Shown piece after piece: positions 17,100 through 26,048 of a stretch of 26,219 bases of DNA. The notes beneath the pieces were generated by a model. The model was given only the letters and a program-made list of their open reading frames with translations. It had not been told where the DNA came from and searched no databases. Source of the stretch: Amoeboradix gromovi. Its lineage: Eukaryota; Sanchytriomycota; Sanchytriomycetes; Sanchytriales; Sanchytriaceae. The translations under genes were made by a program, and so were the position numbers. The DNA is taken from assembly GCA_018985225.1 (NCBI GenBank), contig JADGIF010000053.1, forward strand, positions 1 through 26,219. Reading direction: 5' to 3'. Every line of letters starts with the position of its first letter. The stretch's first letter is position 1.

Positions 17100-19749
17100 T
17101 TATTTATGTAAATTATCTAGCCAGTCAACTATCTGAGACAATATATTTGTATTCACTTCTAGAACTTTAATCATTTCAGAAAATATGATCTCATCTTGGT
17201 CTCCCAAGAAACACAAAATATGCCCTTTGTCACCCATCCTTATAGTTTTCTCGAAATGACTTCTGAGTATTCCATCAGGATTATCTAAATGCTCAATTAT
17301 TGGGTATTCCTCTTTGGAAACTACACATATGTTGCAAATTAAAATCATTATGCCCAACCATCTGTATTGAAGGATAGCTAGATTTAGATCACTCTTGTTA
17401 TTTTTAAGAGAGGAGAATGATCTTGGTTGAGTCCAATTATCCCAATCAAGGAAACAAGACTCTTTCATCGTGGTTATTCGTTTTGCTTCTTTGCTTATAT
17501 CAAACCTCAGCTGATTATCTCTTAAACTATTCAGTTCTCTGAAACATTCCAAAACTGAGGCTATTTGCAACAACGCAATACTGGTTAAATTATAGAAATT
17601 GTGTTGCAAAGAGAGAGTAATGCACTCAATGCAGTAATTAAATGCTTTTTCCAGACTTTCATCCTGAGAGGGTGCTGTGTTAGCATACATTTTAGAAGCA
17701 ATGTTGTAGTGGGTGTAGGACAATCTCAAAACCCCTATAATTTTGCCAAATACGTCTCCAACTGCTTGAGAGCTCTTGATATAATGGTCATGGTACTGAA
17801 CACAAGGTGACGCCATGCATTCCTCTATTGAAAATCCGGTGGTCAAATCGCTCCCACTCATCATTGAAGGCTTTAAAGTTTGGCCCAAGTGACTATATAG
17901 TCGCCTATACATATGAATCACAAAATCATGTGGCAAACCTAGCCCCAGTTTAGGTTTTGCTTGCTTCTTCAATATTTGTGACAATGATGAAAAAGAAGTC
18001 TTCCCATTCTCTAATAATAGTAATATTTGTGCTAAATTAATTTTCATTACCTATTCCTTCATGTACAAACAAGTGCAGCCTAGCATCGAACAGAAGATCG
18101 TTGTCTTCGACATCTGCTGACTCAAAAGATTGTGAGGCTTCCTTCAACATTGACTTTACAAATGCACTATAATTTGCAGAGATGTTCCTTTGAGATAAAT
18201 CATTGAATTGTTCTTTTGTGCATGTTTTCAAAAAATTTTTCCATAAAATGTGCCGTAAACATGCATTTTCAGAAGTAGAAGCAGCTTTTCTAAACAGCAA
18301 AAAATGACTATAGTCTTCCGGGCAATTTTCCAAACCTTCTTCTGCAAAGCAAAGTGAAAGCACCTTATTACCTGCCACTAAATTGACAGTTTCGAGAATT
18401 ACCATAGTGTGTATAATAGAATGAGGTGAGTGAATTGAAAGGGTATGCCTATGCTCTTCCAGCGCAGAATATGCTTTTCTAGAGTAATACATAGATGTGG
18501 GTATGATGTTTAGAGACTGGAAGCACACTGACAGTTGAGAATATCCTCGTACAATACCGGCTTCAGCAGAGTGCATTAGCTGTGCAATGGGTCTAATAAA
18601 AGGCTGCGCATATTTCGAGTAAGTCGTAACAATCTGCCTGTATATAAGAATACTCTTTCTGAACCATGCTATAGCTTCTTTTATTTCCAGCAGTACATAG
18701 CACACGTTTCCCATGTTTCCTAGAAGTTCTGCAAACCAAGCCGGATCAACTACTACTGCATCCTGGTCTTGGTTTGCTGTAGTTTGAAGCATTATACGCT
18801 TGATACCTTCGTAAATCGATTTTTGGTCGTCCAAATTCATGTTCGATGTCATTATATCAGGATCCTCTGCTATCGGAAATATCTGACCAGTCTGATGCTG
18901 CACGCAGTCTAAAGATTTTGAAAACCATTGCTTGGCAATTTCAGGCTTTCCTTTTAAGTCGTTTGCGACTCCAAGTAAGGCGGATATTCTTGCTTCTAAC
19001 AAAGAATGGGTCTCATCAGACGCAAGTTGTAATGCCCTATGTAGGTGATCAATTATTAAATTAACGTTACTATACTTGGATTCTGAGGCGCTTAATGAGG
19101 GGCTGTTAATCACAGGAATTGGTTCAATTTGAGAGTTAAAACATTTTATCATTCTCCAATTAGATGCAAGCCCGTTTATACCTAAAATTCTTCTGGTAAC
19201 ATCTAATATGATTGACTCCACTTCCTTAGAAGGTAGCGAAACTGATCTTCTCGGTATTGAAATAGTTTTCCCCGTAATAGAGGACACAGTACTTGTAGAT
19301 TCCACAGAACCGTTTCGTAATCTACCTTTCCTGGAAAGGTTTGGAGACACAGACGATATGGCTGTGCTTTCTGCTTTGTCCTCCAAGCTGTTCTCACTCT
19401 CGTTTTCTATCGTATTTGAAAGTGTAGATGCTGTTCTTTTAGTAGAAAATTTTCTTCCTTTTATACCGCGTGCTCTGGTTATCGACGAAGTTCTTTCTGG
19501 AAATATTTTTTTCTCTTCATTTCCTTTAATCTCTTCTGGTAAAGATCCTAAGTTTTGATCTTTTGAATTCTCGCGTTTCTTTAAACTTGGATCTAGTGCC
19601 GGTTCTGGCGCTGAAGATCTTCTTGTTTGTTGTATCATATCATCTATATTTAAACCCTTGTCATTGGGGTCATCAAATATAATTGATATATCTAGAAGCT
19701 TTTGACTCATTAAAATGTGGCTAGTTTTGAAATTTATTTTCAAATTCAT
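17100..19749 (-). CDS. Large TPR-repeat protein of unknown function (two exons)
   Basis: Two overlapping ORFs (18037-19749 and 17100-18047) fuse in frame when the 19-nt intron 18032-18050 is removed, giving 876 aa (863 aa if the second ATG at 19708-19710 is used). Residues ~20-180 are low-complexity, Ser/Arg/Lys-rich and probably disordered (RRSSAPEPALDPS, TSSITRARGIKGRK). From ~190 the protein is all-helical with TPR-like units, for example DPAWFAELLGNMGNVCYVLL followed by EIKEAIAWFRKSILIYRQIV, and EARISALLGVANDLKGKPEI followed by AKQWFSKSL. The C-terminal third continues as helical pairs. No enzyme motif is seen. A TPR scaffold is the safest reading; a role beside the ciliary NME7 gene is only suggested by adjacency. 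Confidence 0.75.
18032..18050 (-). other. 19-nt intron in the TPR gene
   Basis: Minus-strand sequence GTAATGAAAATTAATTTAG. Phase 1 (G|CA), joining ...FVHEGI to AQILLLLENGK. Retention gives a TAA within the intron. The intron also contains an ATG in the frame of exon 2, which explains why exon 2 looks like an independent ORF. Confidence 0.85.
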
Positions 19750-19852
19750 ATCAATTTTCTAATAACTCTTGCTAAAGCCCAGTGAAATCAAGATCCCTTT
19801 AAGTTCTAGTTGCTTATACATTTTTTCATTTTTTTCCAGACATCTTTATTTA

Positions 19853-20862
19853 ATGCTCAACAATGATTTCGATTTTGAAAAACCATTACCAAGTAACGAG
19901 CTCTATTTCAAGGCTCAAAATTATGACAAAAATTCAAGTTTGACACGAGAATACATCCTTACATGCTATTATAATTCTGAAGAAATGGTAGAGGGCGTCA
20001 AGCTTTATGATTCTGCCAGAAACAAAATATTTTTAAAGAAATCCAGAATAAAAGAATCAGCGATTCAAGGATTTAAACAAGGGTCTGAGGTATCTCTTTT
20101 TTCCCGTAAATTCCTAATAACCTCATATGGTAATGAAGAGACAAAACTCAAAGTACTAGGACATCGGTCAATTGGTTTGATTTCTGAGTCTTTCACTCTG
20201 GAAAAAATTAAGCTCTTTGAATCTGAAGCTGAAGTATGTTATTTACAAGCCGGATTTTTACCCGAAGACTCATCTGATTTCCTAAGGTTCAAAAAAAATG
20301 ATTTCATTGTTTTGATCACTGGTAATAGGATTAACCCGCGGATTGAAGAGGAAGAAAATGCTTACATATCGGAGTCTGATGTAATCCAAAGAATGAGCAA
20401 CCTAAAACTGCAATTTAAAATACAGAATGAAGATGTGGCAGTTGTGATTTTGACTACTAATGTTATTAAAAATAGACTTGTGCATACGGTTTTGGAGCGC
20501 CTTTCTAAGAATCTAAAAATTTGTTGCGCGAAAACTGCAAATTTATCCAGAGATGAGTCCATGAACTATCTAGAGATTTATTCAGGTGTATTGCCAAACA
20601 TCACATCAATTGTGAACTCTCTATGCGTAGATAAATGCATCATACTGTAATTTTAGGCTAATTTAGACAGGTCAAAGGTCCAAATGTTATAGACGAGCTA
20701 AACCTAATTGTGGGGCCAATGAACCTTGGTGTGGCTACGGCAAAGTACAAAGAGTCTTTGAGGGCTATTGCAGCTACAACTGATGATCCCGGCATACTTT
20801 ACACTGAGTTTAAAGATGATGGACTCTTGGAATCTCAATATTTTTTTGAGTTACTTAAATAA
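19853..20862 (+). CDS. NME7: NME7-like DM10 protein with degenerate NDK domains (two exons)
   Basis: Exon 1 from ATG 19853 (the open frame starts further up at TTG) joins exon 2 at 20667 across a 20-nt intron: 329 aa versus 376 in human NME7. NME7 is a ciliary/centrosomal protein. The DM10 domain lies at ~20-105: REYILTCYYNSEEMVEGVKL, ARNKIFLKKS and FKQGSEVSLFSRKFLITSYG. Two regressed NDK-like domains follow. Landmarks match human NME7: VGPMNLG for the C-GPAD region, SLRAI for LRAIFG, and DDGLLESQYFFELLK for the EDGLLEVQYFF C terminus. The KPD/KPHA phosphate-loop motifs and the catalytic N-x-x-H are not visible; the expected histidine site reads GILYTEF. It is therefore probably a structural, not catalytic, kinase fold. 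It ends 6 nt from the EED stop. Confidence 0.85.
20647..20666 (+). other. 20-nt intron in the NME7-like gene
   Basis: Sequence GTAATTTTAGGCTAATTTAG. Phase 2 (CT|A), joining ...KCIIL to QVKGPNV in frame. The downstream exon carries the NME7-specific C terminus (DGLLESQYFF), strong support from homology. Inner AGs at 20656 and 20670 would break the frame. Confidence 0.9.
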
Positions 20863-20868
20863 AGCAGT

Positions 20869-22173
20869 TTACTTACTTTTAAATCTTAAGATACTCCCTT
20901 TCTCGTTAAGGGCGTAGCAGTATTCCCCTCTTGCGGTGAAGGCAAAATTACGTAGACAACCGTTGAGTTGGCTGTAATTATAAGCAGCCCCAGGAAGAAA
21001 CGAGATCATCTCGCTTTGTTTATTTAATGCTTCCGTCATTTCAGAGATTTTATCTGTCCCAAACATTATAGATTTATTAACAATATCATTTCTGGTTTCC
21101 AGTATAGATTTTAAGTTCCAAAAAAAGATGGTTCCGACGCTATTGCCACAAACGATATGATTATTTGCTCTACAATAAGCAAACCGAATGAACCATATTG
21201 CTTCAGTCTGGAACTTCATTTTAAGTATAACATTAACGGGCTCAAGTCTTTCTACGTCTAAATGAAAAGCTTTCGAATGCCTATCAGTAGCAGGAAGCCA
21301 GCAAACTATCTCACCATCAGCAGCTTTAGTTAAAATCATAGTATCAAGCCACAAAACGCAGTCCACGGCGCTTGTGTGTAGCATCATAGTGGAAAAACTT
21401 GGGTACTGGACAAGCAATGGATAGATCTCATCAAAATCACAATTGTCGTCAGATTCCCATAATTTTAAATGCTCCTCAGGGATATCCCATAAGCACACTC
21501 TTAAATCATATCCAGCGCTAGCTATTTTGGTTCCGCTGGAATGCCAAGAAAGCGAGTTGACTTGCATTCGATGTCCTTCTAGTCCTCCGAAAGTAATAAA
21601 GTCACAAAAGTTTTTTGAGCATCTAAGGTCCCAGATTTTTACAGTCCTATCCTTACTGCAACTTGCAATGATGAAAGAGTAATTAGGGTTAGTTTTAATA
21701 CAATGAATAGGACCACCATGATGCTCCAGCATGCGTACTGGAGTCTTTCTATGTAAATTAATAGCGTAGACACAGCCAAAAAGACCACCACATATTACAT
21801 GCAACTCTTTGTTTACTATTGCAAAATCACAACAATAAAGACATTCAACTGAGTTTTTATCTGTTTCCGCACTTTTAAAGAGAGGAATCTCAATATAACT
21901 GGAGACTATTCCTGTAGCGGTATCGAATATGTACAGAAAATTAGCGACTGTATAGCAACCTATATTGTAATCTGGGTTTTGGAATATCACAATGCCATAG
22001 CCGCTATCTAAATTGTTTGCCTCGTGTCCTAGATATTTGTCAGCCGCATTAATTTCGTAATCTATTCTTTGATATGAGGATTTATTCGAGAATTCAATGG
22101 GCTCTGAATATTCCATTGTGTGTGATATTCTCCGTTGAGTAAAATAATCATTTCGGACAAGCTTTACGAACAT
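20869..22173 (-). CDS. EED: EED/ESC, WD40 subunit of Polycomb repressive complex 2
   Basis: Length 434 aa from ATG 22171-22173 (the frame extends nine codons to TTG); human EED is 441. EED binds trimethylated H3K27 and stimulates the EZH methyltransferase. WD repeats include HHGGPIHCIKTNPNYSFIIA with SCSKDRTVKIWDLR, then FGGLEGHRMQVNSLSW with SAGYDLRVCLWDI, then HTSAVDCVLWLDTMILTKAA with DGEIVCWLP, and IWFIRFAYC with GNSVGTIFFWNL. FGG-EGHR, HTSAVDCV-WL, SK/TKAA-IVCW and IW-RF are EED-specific rather than general WD40 features. By hand alignment the methyl-lysine cage keeps Trp and has Phe for Tyr in IWFIRF and Tyr for Phe in GYGIVIF; the third cage residue is uncertain. It implies PRC2 in this organism. 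Confidence 0.92.
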   Translation of the reverse strand: MFVKLVRNDYFTQRRISHTMEYSEPIEFSNKSSYQRIDYEINAADKYLGHEANNLDSGYGIVIFQNPDYNIGCYTVANFLYIFDTATGIVSSYIEIPLFKSAETDKNSVECLYCCDFAIVNKELHVICGGLFGCVYAINLHRKTPVRMLEHHGGPIHCIKTNPNYSFIIASCSKDRTVKIWDLRCSKNFCDFITFGGLEGHRMQVNSLSWHSSGTKIASAGYDLRVCLWDIPEEHLKLWESDDNCDFDEIYPLLVQYPSFSTMMLHTSAVDCVLWLDTMILTKAADGEIVCWLPATDRHSKAFHLDVERLEPVNVILKMKFQTEAIWFIRFAYCRANNHIVCGNSVGTIFFWNLKSILETRNDIVNKSIMFGTDKISEMTEALNKQSEMISFLPGAAYNYSQLNGCLRNFAFTARGEYCYALNEKGSILRFKSK

Positions 22174-23495
22174 GGTCCAGAATGTATCTGGTTTTTCCAA
22201 TATCTTTATAGCAGCTAAAAATCTTCGCTAGCTTTTAATCAACAGTATTTATCATGTCTAATCTCTTGCAGCCATCGATTTTTAATCAACAAGCCACTTG
22301 TCGTTATATATGAGCCATTTGACTCCTATACGCTCTCTTTTTAGACTTTTGAAGTTGAATGAAAACTCAATAATTCTTTTCATCAATTACAAATGCGTCA
22401 AAACCTCACGATCCATAACATATTAAACTTAATGAAATTGCTAATAAACGCCTAAAAAGCAGAAACTGGTCCAAGAATGAAAAGCTGCGATGCGTTTATG
22501 TCTACTACTCTGTGCTTGGGAGCAAATATGGCAAACAATTGTACTTCCTGAATGGCCTTCAGTATGAATTTCAAGTGAGACAAAGGTGTTTATTGCATTA
22601 AGAAAACTTTTTCTACTGCGGAATCCATCACTATCATAATTCTTTAAGCAACACATTATTCAGCTGTTTCCAAAATTCAGAAATAAATAAGCACCAGGAG
22701 TCCAGTGTTCAGTTGCCAGCGTAATTTTCACATTATACAAGGATATTCTTAGCTTATTGATTGCGAACTTGATAAACTGTAAGAGAGCAATGTGAGGTGC
22801 ATTGAAAAGCAGTTTGGAGTTGTACACACTCACAAAGTTGTCAGTTGCAAGCGGATATAGAGACCATATGGAAATAAGAAACATAAATTTGAAGTATCTA
22901 AACCTATAATCAATCACACCTCAGGATAGTGGAGGCGTCGACGACAACTGTAATGGAGCGTCTGGCTTTGTAAAGTTTTCTGCGGAAATTTTTGACATTC
23001 TATTAAATTAGGAATTTAACTTCGAGTAGCTGTGCTCACGTTTTATGCTTCCTTGCAGCTGGGCAACAATGCAAGTATAGAAGAGATAAGCATCTTTTCT
23101 GCTCTTTTGCAATGGCTCTATTTGTGTGTTTATTCGTTTGTTTGTGGTTTTGGGCATTCTGAATTAATTATTATGGGTAACCTAGGTAATCTAGTGTGGG
23201 TTCTAGGTGTTCCTCCCTCTTGGAAATGAGGACAAGCCCTTATACTTGAAACCAATTCAGATATAACAAGGGCAAAAATAAAATATTGACAATGTAAGAT
23301 AGTTTCACTGATTTAGCCATGGTTGTGATTATAGTAAAACAAATGGGTATCAATGAATCAAAAGACACCAAAAAGGGAGTCTCTACGGGTACTTTGACAT
23401 AATCCGTATTGCTTAACTCCTCATGTCTTTTGCGATGCCTCTTTGTGGACCTGTGTAGTATGGCAGCTGCCTTAATAAAGTATGAAGCCTAAAAT
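22174..23495. other. 1.3-kb gap between EED and the CNBD/F-box gene
   Basis: 22441-22998 is listed separately as an interrupted frame. Elsewhere, 22310-22426 (+) is a 38-codon ATG frame and 23032-23229 (+) a GTG-led 65-codon frame that also continues past TGA; neither resembles a known protein. 23230-23495 shows no frame. No tRNA or other RNA gene is recognised. Confidence 0.5.
22441..22998 (-). pseudogene. 186-codon frame interrupted only by two TGA codons
   Basis: An ATG at 22996-22998 (MSKISAENFTKPDAPLQLSS) opens a frame that meets TGA at 22921-22923, continues 86 codons, meets TGA at 22660-22662, then continues 72 codons to TAG at 22441-22443. There is no TAA or TAG inside. The middle segment has a hydrophobic stretch (KFMFLISIWSLYPLATDNF) and uses ordinary TGG for Trp. 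Reading past the stops gives protein-like sequence (STPPLS then GVIDYRF; FLNFGNS then IMCCLKN). No family is recognised. Possibilities: a young pseudogene with Trp codons turned to TGA, or translational read-through. Divergent from the CNBD/F-box gene. Confidence 0.4.
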
Positions 23496-25761
23496 ATGAA
23501 ATTCCGAAACACTGCTCGGTCAATGAGTCAAGATAATAATATCCCCGGTGAAATCGAAGAAGCCCTGAGAAACCATCCATTATTTAGGAGAGCTAACGAT
23601 GACACTATTTCGAGGTTATCCAAAATAATGAAAACCAGAGTTTTTATTTCAGGTGATAAAATTATTCAGGAAGGTGATGAGGGTAAAGCGGTCTTTTTTT
23701 TAATCAAGGGAGAGGTTGATATCCTCAGTGGTGACGAAGAAGTTGTTTACGCTACTCTCTACTCTGGTTCATTCTTTGGAGAAATCGCTCTGCTGAAAAA
23801 TGTAAATCGTACAGCAAATGTTATCGCTAGATCTAAATGCTTTTTGTTATGTCTTCATAAATCTGACTATTTAGATTTAGTAAATTTAGATTTTTGGAAA
23901 CAGTTAGAGGAAGAAGCCTCTGTTCGACTAAACAAACTGAATAAAAACAGAAGGAGCACAGTAACAGATGAAATTCCCATATACAACTCTAACGTCATTG
24001 CGGAAAACAGTGGAAGCGCAGGATCTTTAAACGTTTCGCTCGACTATGACCTTGTTTTTGCAGCTTTAAAGAAAATGCCGATTTTCCAGTATTGCGAGGA
24101 CAAAACCATTAAAGACCTTTATAGTTTATTAAAAACCATCAACTTTCAACCCGGGGATATTTCGCTAAATGGCAACTCTTCCTCTGCGATTATCATACTA
24201 AATGGAATCGTTACTAGCCCAAATCAAGAAGAAAAACGCAAAGGATCCTTGATCCAATATGAGTTTTATGGGAAGATCATTTTGGACCCAGGAGATGACG
24301 ATTCAAATGAAACCCTGTTAGCATTATCTTCGGGATCCGCAGGAATCTTGGAGAGCGAAGATGTTGTCAAGCTAATGGAAGCCGACCCAGCAGTTAAGGA
24401 GCAAATAGAACTGGGCCTGGTCAACTCTTTAGAGCATTCACTTGACAATCTAGCTATTGAGGACAGCAAGCCAAAGTTTTCCGCAAATAAATCTTTTGAT
24501 ACACAGAGACTTATCATCACATCTGGAGAAAAAAGAAGAGCTAGTGTGGCTGTGTGGGCAGATCCCAATTTGTCTCAAATTGCAGAAAAGAAGAAGTCAA
24601 CTGTTCGGTCTAAATTAGCTACCAAGTCTAGCAGAAAATCTGGATTTTCTCTATTTCTATCAATGATTGCTGATAAACCTAAAGTTTTTAGAATTATAAC
24701 AGAGTACCTTAGCTTCAAAGATATTTATTTGATGAGTGCTGTATGCCATTCTCTATATACCGATATTTCTAAAATGTCCACAACATGTGTAAATATTGAC
24801 CTTGTCGAGTTTTCAAACTCAATAAACAACAGTGGCATATCTAGAATAACCAACTTATGGTATATTTTACTAATTTAGGAAGTACAGCATTCGCTGCATA
24901 AATCTACGTGGATGCTTCAAAATAACTAATGTTGGCTTGGCCTTTATAGCTAACAATTGTCCAAATTTAGAAATCCTTAACCTACACAGCTGCTGGGATA
25001 TATCTAGCCAAGGGCTATCTATTTTGTCAGAAGGTTGTCCAAAGTTGAGATCAATTGATTTAAGCAATTGTCGCAAAATAGATTCTAGCGGAATTGTAGC
25101 GTTGCTGGATAACACACAAACTGAAGAGATAATCCTATCATATTGCAAAAGCTTGAACAATGATTTGTATAAAGACCCATTTTTATTCACAAATTTGAAA
25201 AAATTAAACCTGCAAAGATGCACTACTATAACTGATGTTGGATACAGAAATTTAGATGGGCACGCTTTAGAACTAGAGTATCTTGCTTTGAGTGACTGCT
25301 CATTCTTGACTGATGCTACAATTTCTATTATATGTGAATCATGCCCAAACTTGAAGTTATTGTCTGTATCATTTGTTTGTGGCTTAACTGAGAAATCCAT
25401 AGATTCGATTATAAAGTTGGTCAGACTGGAAACATTAGATGTTAGCTTCTGTGGAAATCTGATGACTAATAATTCACTGGAACAAATAAGAGATAAGCTG
25501 GTGCACTTGAAAAGGTTAGCTATTAGAGGCTGCTTTAAAATATCGCAAGAAGTTATGGTACAGTATTTAACCGACAATTCTGTAATAGAGTGTTTAAATG
25601 TCTCACAATGCAAAGGATTATCCATGGACTATTTAAAGAGAAATTTCCAAAGCTTGAAGTACTTAGATTGTGAGAACATAATAGACTTCGATCCATTGTC
25701 AAGGTTTATGACCACAACAAAGTATCCCATAGGTGTAAGGCAGAGAACTAAAACCATATGA
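23496..25761 (+). CDS. Cyclic-nucleotide-binding / F-box / leucine-rich-repeat protein (two exons)
   Basis: Exons 23496-24859 and 24879-25761 join in frame, giving 748 aa. Domains in order: a cyclic-nucleotide-binding domain at ~30-135 (HPLFRRANDDTISRLSKIM, ISGDKIIQEGDEG) with the phosphate-binding cassette at 94-111, FFGEIALLKNVNRTANVIA, where Glu96 and Arg105 are kept, so cAMP or cGMP binding is plausible. A second, degenerate CNBD follows at ~190-310 without a cassette, then a basic Ser/Lys linker. An F-box occupies ~390-430 (DKPKVFRIITEYLSFKDIYL). At least eight cysteine-type LRRs follow at ~445-740 (CINLRGCFKITNVGLAFIAN, CPNLEILNLHSCWDISSQGL, CPKLRSIDLSNCRKIDSSG). This suggests an SCF ubiquitin-ligase receptor with a second-messenger sensor. 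The start ATG 23496 is followed by another in-frame ATG nine codons on. Confidence 0.85.
24860..24878 (+). other. 19-nt intron in the CNBD/F-box/LRR gene
   Basis: Sequence GTATATTTTACTAATTTAG with a yeast-like TACTAAT branch site. Phase 2 (TG|G), joining ...SRITNLW to KYSIRCINLRGC, which restores the first LRR immediately after the F-box. Unspliced RNA stops at the intron's terminal TAG. Confidence 0.92.
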
Positions 25762-25815
25762 ACTTTAATAAATATTCCCTATACAATTAGGCATTGTGAC
25801 TTTGAAGTTACTAAT

Positions 25816-25977
25816 TTATTCAGTTTTATGTAAATCAGCATAATATGCTTCCCTCTTTGCTATGTCCTTAGATCTAACAGCTACCTGGTAATAACCACCA
25901 GCAGCAATTCCTAGGACACCTGCAATGACAAAGTCACGAATAACGGATTTTCTAAGCATGCCAGATACGAGAGACAT
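25816..25977 (-). CDS. COX9: Cytochrome c oxidase small subunit, Cox9 (VIIa/VIc) type
   Basis: A 53-aa protein. Sequence features: a short basic N terminus (MSLVSGMLRKSVIRD), one membrane helix at ~16-32 (FVIAGVLGIAAGGYYQV), then a C-terminal tail with DIAKREAYYADLHK. The tail matches the KREKFYAEL motif of yeast Cox9, and the length is close to yeast's 59. It would be a single-pass inner-membrane subunit of respiratory complex IV. The first ATG is used and there is no intron. It is convergent with the CNBD/F-box gene (54 nt) and divergent from the gene starting at 26049 (71 nt). The exact orthology (Cox9 versus animal COX6C) is by motif only. Its presence shows that the organism respires. 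Confidence 0.8.
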   Translation of the reverse strand: MSLVSGMLRKSVIRDFVIAGVLGIAAGGYYQVAVRSKDIAKREAYYADLHKTE

Positions 25978-26048
25978 TTTTGAAATGTTGTTTCAGGGAC
26001 ATTTTTGTCCGAATTATTTTCATTCTACAAAAAGTAGATCTATCAATA

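Noticed and set aside
22441-22998. UGA read as tryptophan (alternative genetic code)
   Set aside because: TRAPPC10, the adenosyltransferase and Y14 end in TGA at the expected protein ends, and Trp in clear genes is TGG. A genome-wide reassignment does not fit.
23032-23229. 65-codon ORF upstream of the CNBD gene
   Set aside because: It starts only at GTG, resembles nothing, and its length is expected by chance; kept only in the description of the gap.
25219-25257. Further 19-nt intron lookalike ending AATTTAG in the LRR exon
   Set aside because: Removal would break the frame in the middle of a regular leucine-rich repeat, and it lacks the TTAAT/CTAAT element. It arises from the repeated Asn-Leu codons.
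24870-25625. 251-codon ORF antisense to the LRR region
   Set aside because: It mirrors the codon pattern of the LRRs and crosses the intron; no ATG-led protein with recognisable features. Shadow of the sense gene.
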